Assembly: GCA_017935575.1 (NCBI GenBank)
Contig: JAGBHI010000078.1
Span: 1 to 41,743 of the forward strand
Origin: Bacteroidales bacterium
GTDB taxonomy: Bacteria; Bacteroidota; Bacteroidia; Bacteroidales; G3-4614
Reading direction: 5' to 3'
Length of the DNA stretch: 41,743 nucleotides
Each line of letters begins with the position of its first letter. The first letter of the stretch is position 1. The translations under genes were made by a program, and so were the position numbers. Below the pieces are notes generated by a model that saw only the letters and a program-made list of their open reading frames with translations, was not told the origin of the DNA and ran no database searches. Positions 7,451 through 16,411 of the stretch are shown piece after piece.

Positions 7451-7480
7451 GTTAACCTTGAAAAGGTTAACATTTTTTTT
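7451..7480 (+). terminator. Second terminator-like hairpin, in the leader of the polymerase gene
   Basis: GTTAACCTT (7451-7459) pairs perfectly with AAGGTTAAC (7463-7471) across a GAA loop, followed by A and eight T. It ends 12 bases before the ATG at 7493. A near-match to the -7 element, AATATTTG at 7439-7446, lies just before it, so the hairpin may act as a leader attenuator. Confidence 0.7.
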
Positions 7481-7492
7481 GAATAGAGAATT

Positions 7493-8830
7493 ATGTTTTT
7501 ATTTCTGTTGTTAGCACTTCTGTGGTTTAAAAAAGGGAAAAAAGAGTTATCTCTTATTACCTTTTTTGCCTTCCTTACAGGAGGCTTTCAACTAATCCCC
7601 GATGTAGTTTTTGCTTGGCCTGTTTCAATAAAACCAACCGATTATGCAATACTCTATCTCTTTGGAGTTATAGTAATGGAGTATTTTTCTGGAAAGCGAA
7701 AAGAACTCATAGAGGTACTACCTAAATTTACACTCATATTTCTTTTATTTATAGGATTTTCAGCAGGAATAAGTATTTTTATACACCATATTCCAATAGT
7801 AGAGGTCGTGAAAAATACACGAGAATACTTTTTGTTGTTAACGCCAATCCTATATTATACACTAACAAAAGATGAACTACAAGGAGTTTTTAAAACTCTA
7901 TTTAGAATAACAATATCCTTGAGTATTCTTTATACTTTACAACCAATCTTGGATATCCCAATAATGCAAGGATATTATACTGAGGGAAAAACCGAACTTT
8001 TTGGAATGTTTAAAGTAGCACGTTTCTATAATACTCCCACATATCTTTACATATTCTTCTTTTATGTGCTTTATAATTCCGATTTTAGTTTAAAAACCAA
8101 GCTATTATATAGCTCTATAATGTTACTGCCTATACTTTTGTGTATGCATCGAAGCCTTTTAATGGCAATAGTCGCGATAATTCTATTTAATCATTTTAAG
8201 GAGAAAATAAAAAAAATATATCCTATACTCATTGTATTGTTTGTTGCATTAATTCCATTCTTAGGTACAATACAGGGTAATATTCTTGATACCAAAATAG
8301 CACAAGATATTATAGGCTCGGTTGATATTGAACCTGAAGATTTTGTACCTGGAGAGCTTGGAGAAGCTACATTTACATTTAGAGTATTGCACTTTTTAGA
8401 GCGCTTATATTATGCGTCAGAAAGTTGGGTAACAATGCTCTTTGGTTTGGGATTTATGTCTGAGGGATCTGATTATACAATGAACAGCTTTGATTTTATA
8501 GTTGGGCTTGAAAACGAGGATACAGGTTTTGTAAATCAGGTTGACACATCAGATATAGCGTGGTCTATATTTGTAATACGATTTGGTATAATAGGAACAA
8601 TTCTATACTTGATATATTATTTTACTTTAATAAACTTCTTTAATAAAAAATACAAAGCTGAAACACTTGCAAAGGTCGCATTTTCAGTATTGGGTGTAAT
8701 CTTTATAACCTCATTTACAAGTGTGCAAATAGTAAGTATGGAGTTTATCTCTCTTATCTTGCTTGTGTATGTTTTGTTGAAGAAAAAAGAGATAGAAGAT
8801 GTTTCAAGGGAGGGGTGCTTAAATAGTTAA
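7493..8830 (+). CDS. Wzy-like polysaccharide polymerase / O-antigen ligase-type membrane protein
   Basis: A 445-residue integral membrane protein with about ten to twelve hydrophobic segments spread over the whole length and one larger hydrophilic loop (about residues 265-345, with DIEPEDFVPGE and the GLGFMSEGSDYT stretch). This is the plan of Wzy polymerases and WaaL ligases, where the large periplasmic loop carries the active site. Primary sequence in this family is poorly conserved, so the call rests on topology and on position between wzz and the wzx flippase. A Wzy that joins repeat units under control of the neighbouring Wzz is the likely role. No Shine-Dalgarno is visible. Confidence 0.75.
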   Translation: MFLFLLLALLWFKKGKKELSLITFFAFLTGGFQLIPDVVFAWPVSIKPTDYAILYLFGVIVMEYFSGKRKELIEVLPKFTLIFLLFIGFSAGISIFIHHIPIVEVVKNTREYFLLLTPILYYTLTKDELQGVFKTLFRITISLSILYTLQPILDIPIMQGYYTEGKTELFGMFKVARFYNTPTYLYIFFFYVLYNSDFSLKTKLLYSSIMLLPILLCMHRSLLMAIVAIILFNHFKEKIKKIYPILIVLFVALIPFLGTIQGNILDTKIAQDIIGSVDIEPEDFVPGELGEATFTFRVLHFLERLYYASESWVTMLFGLGFMSEGSDYTMNSFDFIVGLENEDTGFVNQVDTSDIAWSIFVIRFGIIGTILYLIYYFTLINFFNKKYKAETLAKVAFSVLGVIFITSFTSVQIVSMEFISLILLVYVLLKKKEIEDVSREGCLNS

Positions 8831-8835
8831 TAGAT

Positions 8836-10365
8836 ATGACACAAAAGAACGTATTGATAAAAAATTCAACATTTGGCATAATTCAATTTGTAGCAGTTGC
8901 CATATTAACCTTTTTGTGTGTTCCCATATTTATAGGGAAATTAGGAGTTGATGCGTATGGTGTTTTTGCTCTTGTGTCGATACTCGGAAACTTAAACTTC
9001 TTCTCCTCATTCGGTTTAAATAGTGCATTGTTGGTCTTTTTGTCAAAACAAGGTAAAACAGAAGAGTCGCAACGCGATATAGTAGTAGTTCTATTCTCTA
9101 CAATAGTAATAGCCCTATTTCTATGCTCTTTACTATATATATTTAAAACGTCTATAATAGAGAATATATTTGGAGTTCCACAGGAGTTTGTCCAATCATC
9201 AAGCTGTTTGTATGATTATCTGTTATTGGCAAATTTATTATTGATAGTAGGTCAGGTTGCTGTGTCAATAGTAGATGCATTGCAAAAGATATATATATCA
9301 AACGTGATACAATTTGTTTATAATTTAATATATTGGGTTGGGTTAATTGTTGTAGTTCTTGCAGGTGGCAGCTTAGCAGAAGTAGGAATACCTCTATTGA
9401 TTTCAGCCTTAGTTTGGTTTATATTAATATTTTGGAAGGCGCGTTCGTTCTGGGGCAGTTTTAAATTAACTCAACCCATACGCCCCCACCTAAAAAGAAT
9501 GATTGTTAAGCAGTTCTCTTATGGTGCAAAAATATTTACTGCAGGTTTTTGTGGATTCTTTTTAGAACCTCTATCAAAAATATTGGTATCAAAATTTGTG
9601 GGAATAGATTTAGTTGCCTTTTATGATATTGCACTACGCATAAAGCATCAGGTTGCAGGATTATTCCAAAAAGCAGCATATCCACTTTTCCCCTATATAT
9701 CAGAACAACCTAAGTCATCTCAATTAAATGATAAGATAACTGATATGAGTAAAAAAATACAACTGTCGGTAGTTTCTTTATCAATGTTTATGTTATTTAC
9801 ATTTCCTATATTGGTTAAACTTTGGTTAGGAGAAGATTATACAACAATAACATTGATATATATATTGGCTATAACCATATCATATATTCTATTTTCACCA
9901 CCTATTTTGCCCATTTACTACTATTTGCAATCAAAAAATATGGCAGATAGAAATATATATATGCACTTAGGTGCAGTAATAGTAAATATTGTAGTTTTTT
10001 TTGTCGTATATAAATATATAGGAGTTTATGCAATATTGATATCAAATACAATATCTATATTTTTTACCTATCTATTGGGCATTTATTATATGAAAAAGTA
10101 TAATGATTTAAAAGTTCTATCACTATTAAAATATTATATAACAATACTTTTATGGGTTGTAATCTCCGGAGGTATCTGTTATGTGTTAAAATGCTATATT
10201 GTTCCGGAAACGATATTTGATGTACTGCTCTATCCTTTGGTAATAATATTAATTTTAGTTATCTTTACAAAAATAGGATATTTAATAAATAAATCAGATA
10301 TTGATAGATATTTGGGAACAATGCCCAAAGTAAAAAATATGGCAATAAAACTTTTGATAAAGTAG
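8836..10365 (+). CDS. Wzx-type lipid-linked oligosaccharide flippase
   Basis: A 509-residue membrane protein of the polysaccharide transport (MOP/MATE) family with about twelve to fourteen membrane segments. The N terminus, IKNSTFGIIQFVAVAILTF followed by GVDAYGVFALV, is characteristic of these flippases, which move undecaprenyl-linked repeat units to the outer face of the inner membrane. It starts five bases after the polymerase stop and is followed six bases later by a GT2 gene, so it is within one transcription unit. Substrate cannot be read from sequence. Confidence 0.88.
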   Translation: MTQKNVLIKNSTFGIIQFVAVAILTFLCVPIFIGKLGVDAYGVFALVSILGNLNFFSSFGLNSALLVFLSKQGKTEESQRDIVVVLFSTIVIALFLCSLLYIFKTSIIENIFGVPQEFVQSSSCLYDYLLLANLLLIVGQVAVSIVDALQKIYISNVIQFVYNLIYWVGLIVVVLAGGSLAEVGIPLLISALVWFILIFWKARSFWGSFKLTQPIRPHLKRMIVKQFSYGAKIFTAGFCGFFLEPLSKILVSKFVGIDLVAFYDIALRIKHQVAGLFQKAAYPLFPYISEQPKSSQLNDKITDMSKKIQLSVVSLSMFMLFTFPILVKLWLGEDYTTITLIYILAITISYILFSPPILPIYYYLQSKNMADRNIYMHLGAVIVNIVVFFVVYKYIGVYAILISNTISIFFTYLLGIYYMKKYNDLKVLSLLKYYITILLWVVISGGICYVLKCYIVPETIFDVLLYPLVIILILVIFTKIGYLINKSDIDRYLGTMPKVKNMAIKLLIK

Positions 10366-10371
10366 GAATAT

Positions 10372-11157
10372 ATGGATAAAGAGGATATATTGGTAACCAT
10401 TGTAACCCCCTCATATAATCAAGGACAATTTATTGAGGATACAATTACAAGTGTACTTAATCAAACATATAAGAATATACAATATATTGTAGTTGATGGA
10501 GCCTCAACAGATAATACAATGGAGGTTGTTGAGCGTTATCGCGATAAGATTGATATTGTAATTAGCGAACGCGATAAAGGACAAACTGATGCAATAAATA
10601 AAGGATTCAAATTGGCAAAAGGAGAGTTGGTGGGTTGGATAAACTCTGACGATATGCTCTATCCATATTGTGTTGAGGAGATAGTAAAACTATATAAACA
10701 GAATTCGGAAGGAGCCATATATTATGGTTCAACAATAGATGTAATTGATGCAAAAAACAATCATCTAAAATATTACATAAATAATATGGGTAGCAGACAG
10801 AGACTGCTTTGTGAAAATTATGATGTTTCTCAACCCGGCTCTTTTTATCGAAAAGATATACTTGAGAAAATTGATTATTTAGATGAGAGTATATTCTATT
10901 GTATGGATTTGGATCTCTTTCTAAAACTCTTAAAACATGGAAATCTATATTCAATTGATGATAAACCATTGGCAAAATTCAGAAAATGGGAAGAGGCAAA
11001 ATCTGCAACGGGAAGAACAAAATTTATTAAGAATATAAGAGAAAGATTATATATTCATGGTGCAAAATTTTATAATAAAACAATACTCACCACATATTAT
11101 TGGCAGATAAGATTTGCTCTTACTGATATTGTAAAAACAATATTTAGAATAAAGTAG
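10372..11157 (+). CDS. Family 2 glycosyltransferase (GT-A fold)
   Basis: A 261-residue cytoplasmic transferase. The N-terminal nucleotide-sugar fold is clear: VTIVTPSYNQGQFIEDTI (residues 8-25), VDGASTDNT (41-49), then DKGQTDAINKGF and the metal-binding NSDD at 91-94. There is no membrane anchor apart from a weakly hydrophobic C-terminal stretch. It should add one sugar to the growing lipid-linked repeat unit; donor and acceptor are not predictable. Gene spacing of two bases to the next gene supports an operon. Confidence 0.9.
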   Translation: MDKEDILVTIVTPSYNQGQFIEDTITSVLNQTYKNIQYIVVDGASTDNTMEVVERYRDKIDIVISERDKGQTDAINKGFKLAKGELVGWINSDDMLYPYCVEEIVKLYKQNSEGAIYYGSTIDVIDAKNNHLKYYINNMGSRQRLLCENYDVSQPGSFYRKDILEKIDYLDESIFYCMDLDLFLKLLKHGNLYSIDDKPLAKFRKWEEAKSATGRTKFIKNIRERLYIHGAKFYNKTILTTYYWQIRFALTDIVKTIFRIK

Positions 11158-11159
11158 AT

Positions 11160-12218
11160 ATGAAAATTGTTCACATAGTATATAGTTTGGAGTTTGGAGG
11201 AATTGAAACTATGCTTGTTAATATTGTAAATGAGCAAATTTCAATGGGACATGATATAGGTATAATATGCATAAATAATGCAATTAATAGTGGATTAAGA
11301 GAAGCTATTGATAAAAAAGTAAAACTATATTGTATAGGACGTCCTATAGGATCTAAAAACCCTTATTATTTGCTAAAATTCAATTATAAATTATATAGTT
11401 TAAAATCTGACATCATACATGTTCATTCTCCATCTATAACGCGTTATATACTTTTTAATTTATTGAAAGGTAAAATGTGTACAACTCGTCATGCTCCACA
11501 CAATCCAATAGAAAGTAATTATTTACCATATTTTAAGTATATATATTCAATATCCAATTCTGTCAGAGAAGATGAAATAAAGAATATGAATATTGATTCT
11601 AAAGTGATATTAAATGGAGTAAATGTTTCAAATATAAAATCAAAAATAAATCTTAGTGAATTTAACGCACCTTTAAAATTAATACAAGTAAGTAGAATCA
11701 ATCATCTTATAAAAGGGCAACATATCTTAATTCAAGCGATAAAGATAGTGAAAGAGGGAGGATATAACATTTCAGTAGATTTTATTGGAGATGGACCATC
11801 GTTTGATTATTTAACTGAACAGATAAAAAAGTTGGGATTAGAGAATGAAGTTAAACTTTTAGGTGCAAAATCACAACAATATATTTTTGAGCATCTTTGT
11901 GAATATGATTTGTTTGTTCAACCATCAATTTATGAGGGTTTTGGGCTTACGGTAGCTGAGGCAATGGCTGCAAAAATTCCGGTATTGGTATCAGAAAATC
12001 AAGGACCATTGGAGATAATTGATAATGGTAAATATGGTTACTCTTTTAAAAATGGCGATGCAAACGATTGTGCCGATAAAATTATAAATATTATAGAGCA
12101 GGGAGTTGATTTAGATATGATTAATGCTGCATATAAACGAGTAGAGGAACTTTACTCGGTACAGCAAACCGCAAGAAATTATATAAATGAGTATAAGTTG
12201 ATACTTGAAAATAGATAA
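11160..12218 (+). CDS. Family 4 glycosyltransferase (GT-B fold)
   Basis: A 352-residue retaining glycosyltransferase. The N-terminal domain opens with MKIVHIVYSLEFGGIETML, the GGIE-type acceptor loop of GT4 enzymes; the C-terminal donor-binding domain carries LIQVSRI...KGQHILIQAI and the EX7E motif as EGFGLTVAE (Glu259 and Glu267). It should act on the lipid-linked repeat unit. The stretch from here to 14528 looks even more AT-rich by eye than the flanking genes, which would fit an exchanged cassette; this was not measured. Confidence 0.9.
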   Translation: MKIVHIVYSLEFGGIETMLVNIVNEQISMGHDIGIICINNAINSGLREAIDKKVKLYCIGRPIGSKNPYYLLKFNYKLYSLKSDIIHVHSPSITRYILFNLLKGKMCTTRHAPHNPIESNYLPYFKYIYSISNSVREDEIKNMNIDSKVILNGVNVSNIKSKINLSEFNAPLKLIQVSRINHLIKGQHILIQAIKIVKEGGYNISVDFIGDGPSFDYLTEQIKKLGLENEVKLLGAKSQQYIFEHLCEYDLFVQPSIYEGFGLTVAEAMAAKIPVLVSENQGPLEIIDNGKYGYSFKNGDANDCADKIINIIEQGVDLDMINAAYKRVEELYSVQQTARNYINEYKLILENR

Positions 12219-12229
12219 GGTAGAAAAGA

Positions 12230-13420
12230 ATGCTTACGTTTAAAAATAAAATAGAGTTTAATTTTAATAAATGTAAACAATGTGGAGCTTGCAAGGCTAT
12301 ATGCCCTACAAATGCCATAAGTTTTTATCAAAGACAGGACGGATTGTTTAATGTTGAGGTAGATTATGAAAAGTGCATTAAATGTCGTAAATGCGAAAAG
12401 GATTGCCCTTCAAATAATGTGCAAATACCTCAAAATTATTTTGACGACTTTCCTAATAAAAGATATTATTTAGGATATAATTCAGATAATATAATTAGGC
12501 ATAATGCTTCTTCTGGTGGTGTTGCCAGAACTATAATTGTTGAAGCATTAAAGCATAAATATACGGGCGGAGTATATACTTTAGCAAAAAAAGTAGAATA
12601 TCCGTTTGCTGAAGGAAAATTTTACACGCTAAATAATATTCCTGAATATGATGATATCCCAAATTCTGTATATCATTCTGTGCCACTTTGTGAAAATTTG
12701 AACAATATAAAGGATTGTGATAGAATAATATTGGTTGGGACATCGTGTCAATTAAAAGCCTTATCTCCTATTGTAGAAAGAAAATGTAAAGATGTAATAA
12801 AGGTTTGTATATTTTGCAAACAACAAAAAAATTTGAATTCTACACGGTTTTTAACAAAAATTATGGATACGCAAATTCCTAAGAATCTAAAATTTAGTGT
12901 GAAATATAGAGGTGAGGGATGGCAAGGTGTAGTTGGCATTAACAATTCAAGAATAACATGGGAAGAAGCTGCTCAGATTCCTTTTGGTCGTAGAGTCTGG
13001 TCTGTCCCAGGCTGTAATATATGTGGAGATCCGTTTGCGATAGGAGTTAAAGCGGATATATCTTTAATGGATCCTTGGGAAATAAGAACTCCAAGTGATT
13101 TAGGCGAGACTTTAATTACTGTTCATTCTGAAAAAGGAGAAGCATTATTAAAATCATTATCTCCGGAATTAAAGTTTGTCGAAATTCCATATAATGAAGC
13201 GTTGCCAGCATTAGGTTTAAAAGATGTATGGCGAAGACAAAAATTAGTTCCATATTTTAAAGGAGAAAAAGTCTCTTTAAAAATCAAGATGGCAGGGATT
13301 GGAGAGAGAATACAAATATCAATTATAAAGAAAATTGTTACTATTCTCCCTAAAATGCCTATTTTTGTATATAGAGTAATTCGAAGAATTCCAGATTTAA
13401 GAAATCTTTTTATAGGATAA
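12230..13420 (+). CDS. Two-[4Fe-4S] ferredoxin / F420 dehydrogenase beta-like protein of polysaccharide loci
   Basis: A 396-residue protein with two N-terminal ferredoxin motifs, Cys15-18-21-25 and Cys49-52-55-59, each CxxCxxCxxxC. The body matches the coenzyme F420 hydrogenase/dehydrogenase beta-subunit domains (SSGGVARTIIVEAL, then VGTSCQLKAL, CIFCKQQKN, and ADISLMDPW). Proteins of this type recur in Bacteroidales capsule loci next to polysaccharide pyruvyl transferases; F420 is not expected in this phylum, so a flavin is the likelier cofactor. The next gene begins one base after its stop and is such a transferase. A redox step on a sugar or on the pyruvyl modification is inferred and not proven. 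Confidence 0.85.
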   Translation: MLTFKNKIEFNFNKCKQCGACKAICPTNAISFYQRQDGLFNVEVDYEKCIKCRKCEKDCPSNNVQIPQNYFDDFPNKRYYLGYNSDNIIRHNASSGGVARTIIVEALKHKYTGGVYTLAKKVEYPFAEGKFYTLNNIPEYDDIPNSVYHSVPLCENLNNIKDCDRIILVGTSCQLKALSPIVERKCKDVIKVCIFCKQQKNLNSTRFLTKIMDTQIPKNLKFSVKYRGEGWQGVVGINNSRITWEEAAQIPFGRRVWSVPGCNICGDPFAIGVKADISLMDPWEIRTPSDLGETLITVHSEKGEALLKSLSPELKFVEIPYNEALPALGLKDVWRRQKLVPYFKGEKVSLKIKMAGIGERIQISIIKKIVTILPKMPIFVYRVIRRIPDLRNLFIG

Positions 13421-13421
13421 T

Positions 13422-14528
13422 ATGAATATAAAAATAATAACACGTCATTTTCCTGCTAACTACGGATCTATATTACAGAGTATTGCTACTCAAAAAGCAA
13501 TAGAAAAGTTAGGACATAAGTCTCAAATTATAGATTATATTCCAAAAAATGAATATGGAGTTAGAGGAGTACTCTCTTTGTTAAAACAAAAAAAAGAGTG
13601 GAATAATAGTGCTTTAAAGAAGTTTTTATATGTGGTTCTAAGATCACCGGGAGATGTTATAGCAAATTTTAAGTTCTCGCGAATGAGAAAAAAGTATCTT
13701 GAATTAACTCCTCGTTATAATACAAAAGAGGAGTTGCGAGAAAATGTAGAACCTGCGGAGATTTATATGACTGGTAGTGATCAAGTTTGGGGCGAAATAG
13801 CTGGAGGTGGTTATGATTATTCATATCTATTGGATTTCATCTCTGAAAAATATCCTAAAGTTGCATATTCTGCGAGTTTTGGGAAAATAGATTTTTCTGA
13901 AGAGGTTTTGCTTCAATATAAAGAACTTTTATCTAAATATAAATATATTTCGTTGCGAGAGCTTGACGGAGTAAACATATTGAATCAAATGGGAATTCCT
14001 AATTTGGGGCAGGTATTAGATCCTGTATATATGTTTAATTCTGAATGGTGGAGTCGTTTTATTAAAAAAGAACGCACCGATAAATATGTATTAGTGTATC
14101 AGATTCATGCTAATAAAGATATTGAAGAGTATGCAAAGAAATTTGCAAAGGAAAAAGGGTTAAAACTTATACGTATATTCCCATTGTTACATCAAATTTT
14201 TAGAGGTGGCAGATTAGCATATTTGCCAAATATATCACAATTTTTATCGTATATTAAAAATGCTGAATACGTTGTTACTGATTCTTTTCATGGAACATCT
14301 TTTTCTTTAATTTTTAATACTCAATTTATAAATGTATTAGCTAAAGTAAATATAAATAGCAGAATATATAGTTTGTTAAAAATATTGGGAATTGAAGATA
14401 GAATTGTTACTGAAAAATTTGATTTTTCCATTGCAGATAGAAAAATAGAGTATAATGCTATTAATAAAAAGATCGATGACCTAAGAGAGAAATCATACTA
14501 TATATTAAAGACAATAATTGAGGAATAA
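13422..14528 (+). CDS. Polysaccharide pyruvyl transferase family protein
   Basis: A 368-residue cytoplasmic enzyme of the CsaB/WcaK superfamily. Seen are the N-terminal HFPANYGSILQSIATQKAI, the core TGSDQVWG, then YSASFGK, the ISLRELDGVNIL segment and the C-terminal VVTDSFHGTSFSLIF, where the DSFHG motif is diagnostic. Members add a ketal pyruvate from phosphoenolpyruvate to a sugar, though some homologues beside F420-like proteins may do other chemistry. It is coupled to the preceding gene by a one-base gap, so the two probably act as a pair on one repeat-unit sugar. Confidence 0.88.
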   Translation: MNIKIITRHFPANYGSILQSIATQKAIEKLGHKSQIIDYIPKNEYGVRGVLSLLKQKKEWNNSALKKFLYVVLRSPGDVIANFKFSRMRKKYLELTPRYNTKEELRENVEPAEIYMTGSDQVWGEIAGGGYDYSYLLDFISEKYPKVAYSASFGKIDFSEEVLLQYKELLSKYKYISLRELDGVNILNQMGIPNLGQVLDPVYMFNSEWWSRFIKKERTDKYVLVYQIHANKDIEEYAKKFAKEKGLKLIRIFPLLHQIFRGGRLAYLPNISQFLSYIKNAEYVVTDSFHGTSFSLIFNTQFINVLAKVNINSRIYSLLKILGIEDRIVTEKFDFSIADRKIEYNAINKKIDDLREKSYYILKTIIEE

Positions 14529-14531
14529 CAA

Positions 14532-14942
14532 ATGTTTAATAAAATTAAATTTATATCTATTTTATCATTATTAATTACCTTCTCTTGCTCAAAAGATGAT
14601 GAAGCAAAGTTAGAGGGGCGTTGGCAAGGCACTACTATAGAGTCGCCACGTCATAGCCTTCAATCAGATTCGCTGTTTTGGAGTTTTGATAGCGGAGTGT
14701 GTGAAATACAAACCTTACAAGCATCAAACTCCCATTATGCCGAGCAGATATATGCGAACTATCTTTTGGAAGAGAATTCAATAAAAATATCGGTTCCAAA
14801 TAAATATATTGATAAAGCATTGCAAAATAGATTTTTGGATTGGGACACCCCGGAACGTAAATTTGAAATAAGAGAGCTGACCTCTAAATCGTTAAGATTA
14901 TCGGTTAACGATACTATATATTCATTTCGTAAATATTATTGA
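14532..14942 (+). CDS. Small lipocalin-like lipoprotein
   Basis: A 136-residue exported protein with a type II signal peptide; the lipobox ITFSC places the lipidated Cys at residue 19. Directly after a short charged linker comes LEGRWQGTTIE, the GxW opening of lipocalin-like domains, and the rest is predicted beta-rich (KISVPNKYI, RLSVNDTIYSFR). It overlaps no conserved enzyme family. Its place just before wzi suggests a periplasmic or outer-membrane accessory in surface attachment of the polymer; that is inference from context. Its stop is a genuine TGA (14940-14942). Confidence 0.7.
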   Translation: MFNKIKFISILSLLITFSCSKDDEAKLEGRWQGTTIESPRHSLQSDSLFWSFDSGVCEIQTLQASNSHYAEQIYANYLLEENSIKISVPNKYIDKALQNRFLDWDTPERKFEIRELTSKSLRLSVNDTIYSFRKYY

Positions 14943-14944
14943 TT

Positions 14945-16411
14945 ATGAAGCGTATAATTTTATTAGTAATAATGGCGCTCGTGGTAATATTTACAGCGTC
15001 AGCAAAAGATTTTAACCTCTCATACAAAGCAGAGGCAAACATAATAAGCGGAGGAGGAGATTATACTCCATTTTGGTTAATGAACAACACTAATGGGGTG
15101 GTTTCTGATAAAAACAATAGCGGATATTTACGCTTAGGACTCTTTAAAGAGGAAGCAGAAGATAAGAAATTTTCATACTCTTTTGGCTTAGAGGTTGTGG
15201 GTGCATACCGAAACGAGGCTCCCATATATCTTCAACAAGCCTATTTTGATGCCAAGTTAAAGAATTGGAGCATATTTGCAGGGGCAAGAGAGGAGAAAAC
15301 AATGCTTTGGGATACAGAGTTGAGTAGTGGAGGTATGATAAATAGTGGTAATGCTCGCCCCATACCCCAAATATATATCGGGCTTCCGCAATTTACCAAA
15401 GTGCCGGGTACAAAGGGGTGGTTGCATGTACGTGGAGGTGTCTCGTATGGTTGGTTTGTTGACTATAAATATCAAAAAGATTTCAAGACGGAAGGTATGC
15501 AGTATAGTAAAAATGTACTATATCACCGAAAGAATTTGATATTTAAAATAGGAAATGAATTAAAACCTCTATATGGTATAATCGGTATTGATATGGCAAC
15601 TCAATTTGGCGGTACGGTGTATGATTACAGAGGTAATCAAACAGTAAAATTTCCGTCAGGAATAAAGGAGTATTTCAAAGTCTTTGTACCACTATCGGGC
15701 GGAGAAGATTCTCCCAATATTGACCAAGTAAATGTATCGGGTAACCATTTGGGTATATATATACTCTCTTTAGGCTACAAGAAAAATGGTTGTGATATAA
15801 AAGCCTACTATGAACACTTTTTTGATGACCACTCGGGCATGATATTCCGTAATAAATGCGATGGCCTTTGGGGATTATCGTTTAGAACAGACAAGAAATT
15901 CTTTATTGAAGGAGTTACCTTTGAAATCATGAATGCCACAAATCAAAGTGGACCATTTCTTTGGGATACAACATCAGAGATACCTGTCCAGGTTAGTGCC
16001 GGCGATAACTACTATGGGCATATAATGTATAATGGTTGGACACATCGCGGACATGCAATGGGAACACCTTTTATTACATCGCCTCTCTATAATAAAGATG
16101 GATATTTAGGCTTTACAAACAATATAACCCGAGCTTTTCACGGAGGTATTGATGGTACAATCATTGAAGGCTTAAAATATAAAGTTCTTGCATCGCATCA
16201 ACGAGGTTGGGGAACATCTTACGCTCCGTCAATAAATATTAAACATCAATTTTCTGCAATGTTGCAGTTAAACTATACTCACAATAAAACAAAAGGGTGG
16301 AACTTCTCCGTTGCAGGAGCATTTGATAAAGGTACGCTCTTTGGCGATAATTGGGGAGTACAAATTGGTGTACGTAAAAGTGGTGAATTGTTGAATTTAA
16401 GTAAAAAGTAA
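14945..16411 (+). CDS. Capsule assembly protein Wzi-like outer-membrane barrel
   Basis: A 488-residue exported beta-barrel. The ATG at 14945 is preferred over the in-frame TTG at 14939 because it gives a clean signal peptide ending in TASA (residues 1-20). The mature part begins FNLSYKAEANIISGGGDYTPFWL, with FWL..N repeated in the Wzi family of Bacteroidales, and alternates short hydrophobic strands with turns to the end. In enterobacteria Wzi is an outer-membrane lectin that anchors capsule; the same anchoring role is likely here. The stop overlaps the ATG of the next glycosyltransferase (TAATG). Confidence 0.85.
   Translation: MKRIILLVIMALVVIFTASAKDFNLSYKAEANIISGGGDYTPFWLMNNTNGVVSDKNNSGYLRLGLFKEEAEDKKFSYSFGLEVVGAYRNEAPIYLQQAYFDAKLKNWSIFAGAREEKTMLWDTELSSGGMINSGNARPIPQIYIGLPQFTKVPGTKGWLHVRGGVSYGWFVDYKYQKDFKTEGMQYSKNVLYHRKNLIFKIGNELKPLYGIIGIDMATQFGGTVYDYRGNQTVKFPSGIKEYFKVFVPLSGGEDSPNIDQVNVSGNHLGIYILSLGYKKNGCDIKAYYEHFFDDHSGMIFRNKCDGLWGLSFRTDKKFFIEGVTFEIMNATNQSGPFLWDTTSEIPVQVSAGDNYYGHIMYNGWTHRGHAMGTPFITSPLYNKDGYLGFTNNITRAFHGGIDGTIIEGLKYKVLASHQRGWGTSYAPSINIKHQFSAMLQLNYTHNKTKGWNFSVAGAFDKGTLFGDNWGVQIGVRKSGELLNLSKK

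Noticed and set aside
14939-14944. TTG start for the Wzi-like gene
   Set aside because: The ATG two codons later gives a clean signal peptide; the TTG overlaps the previous stop codon.
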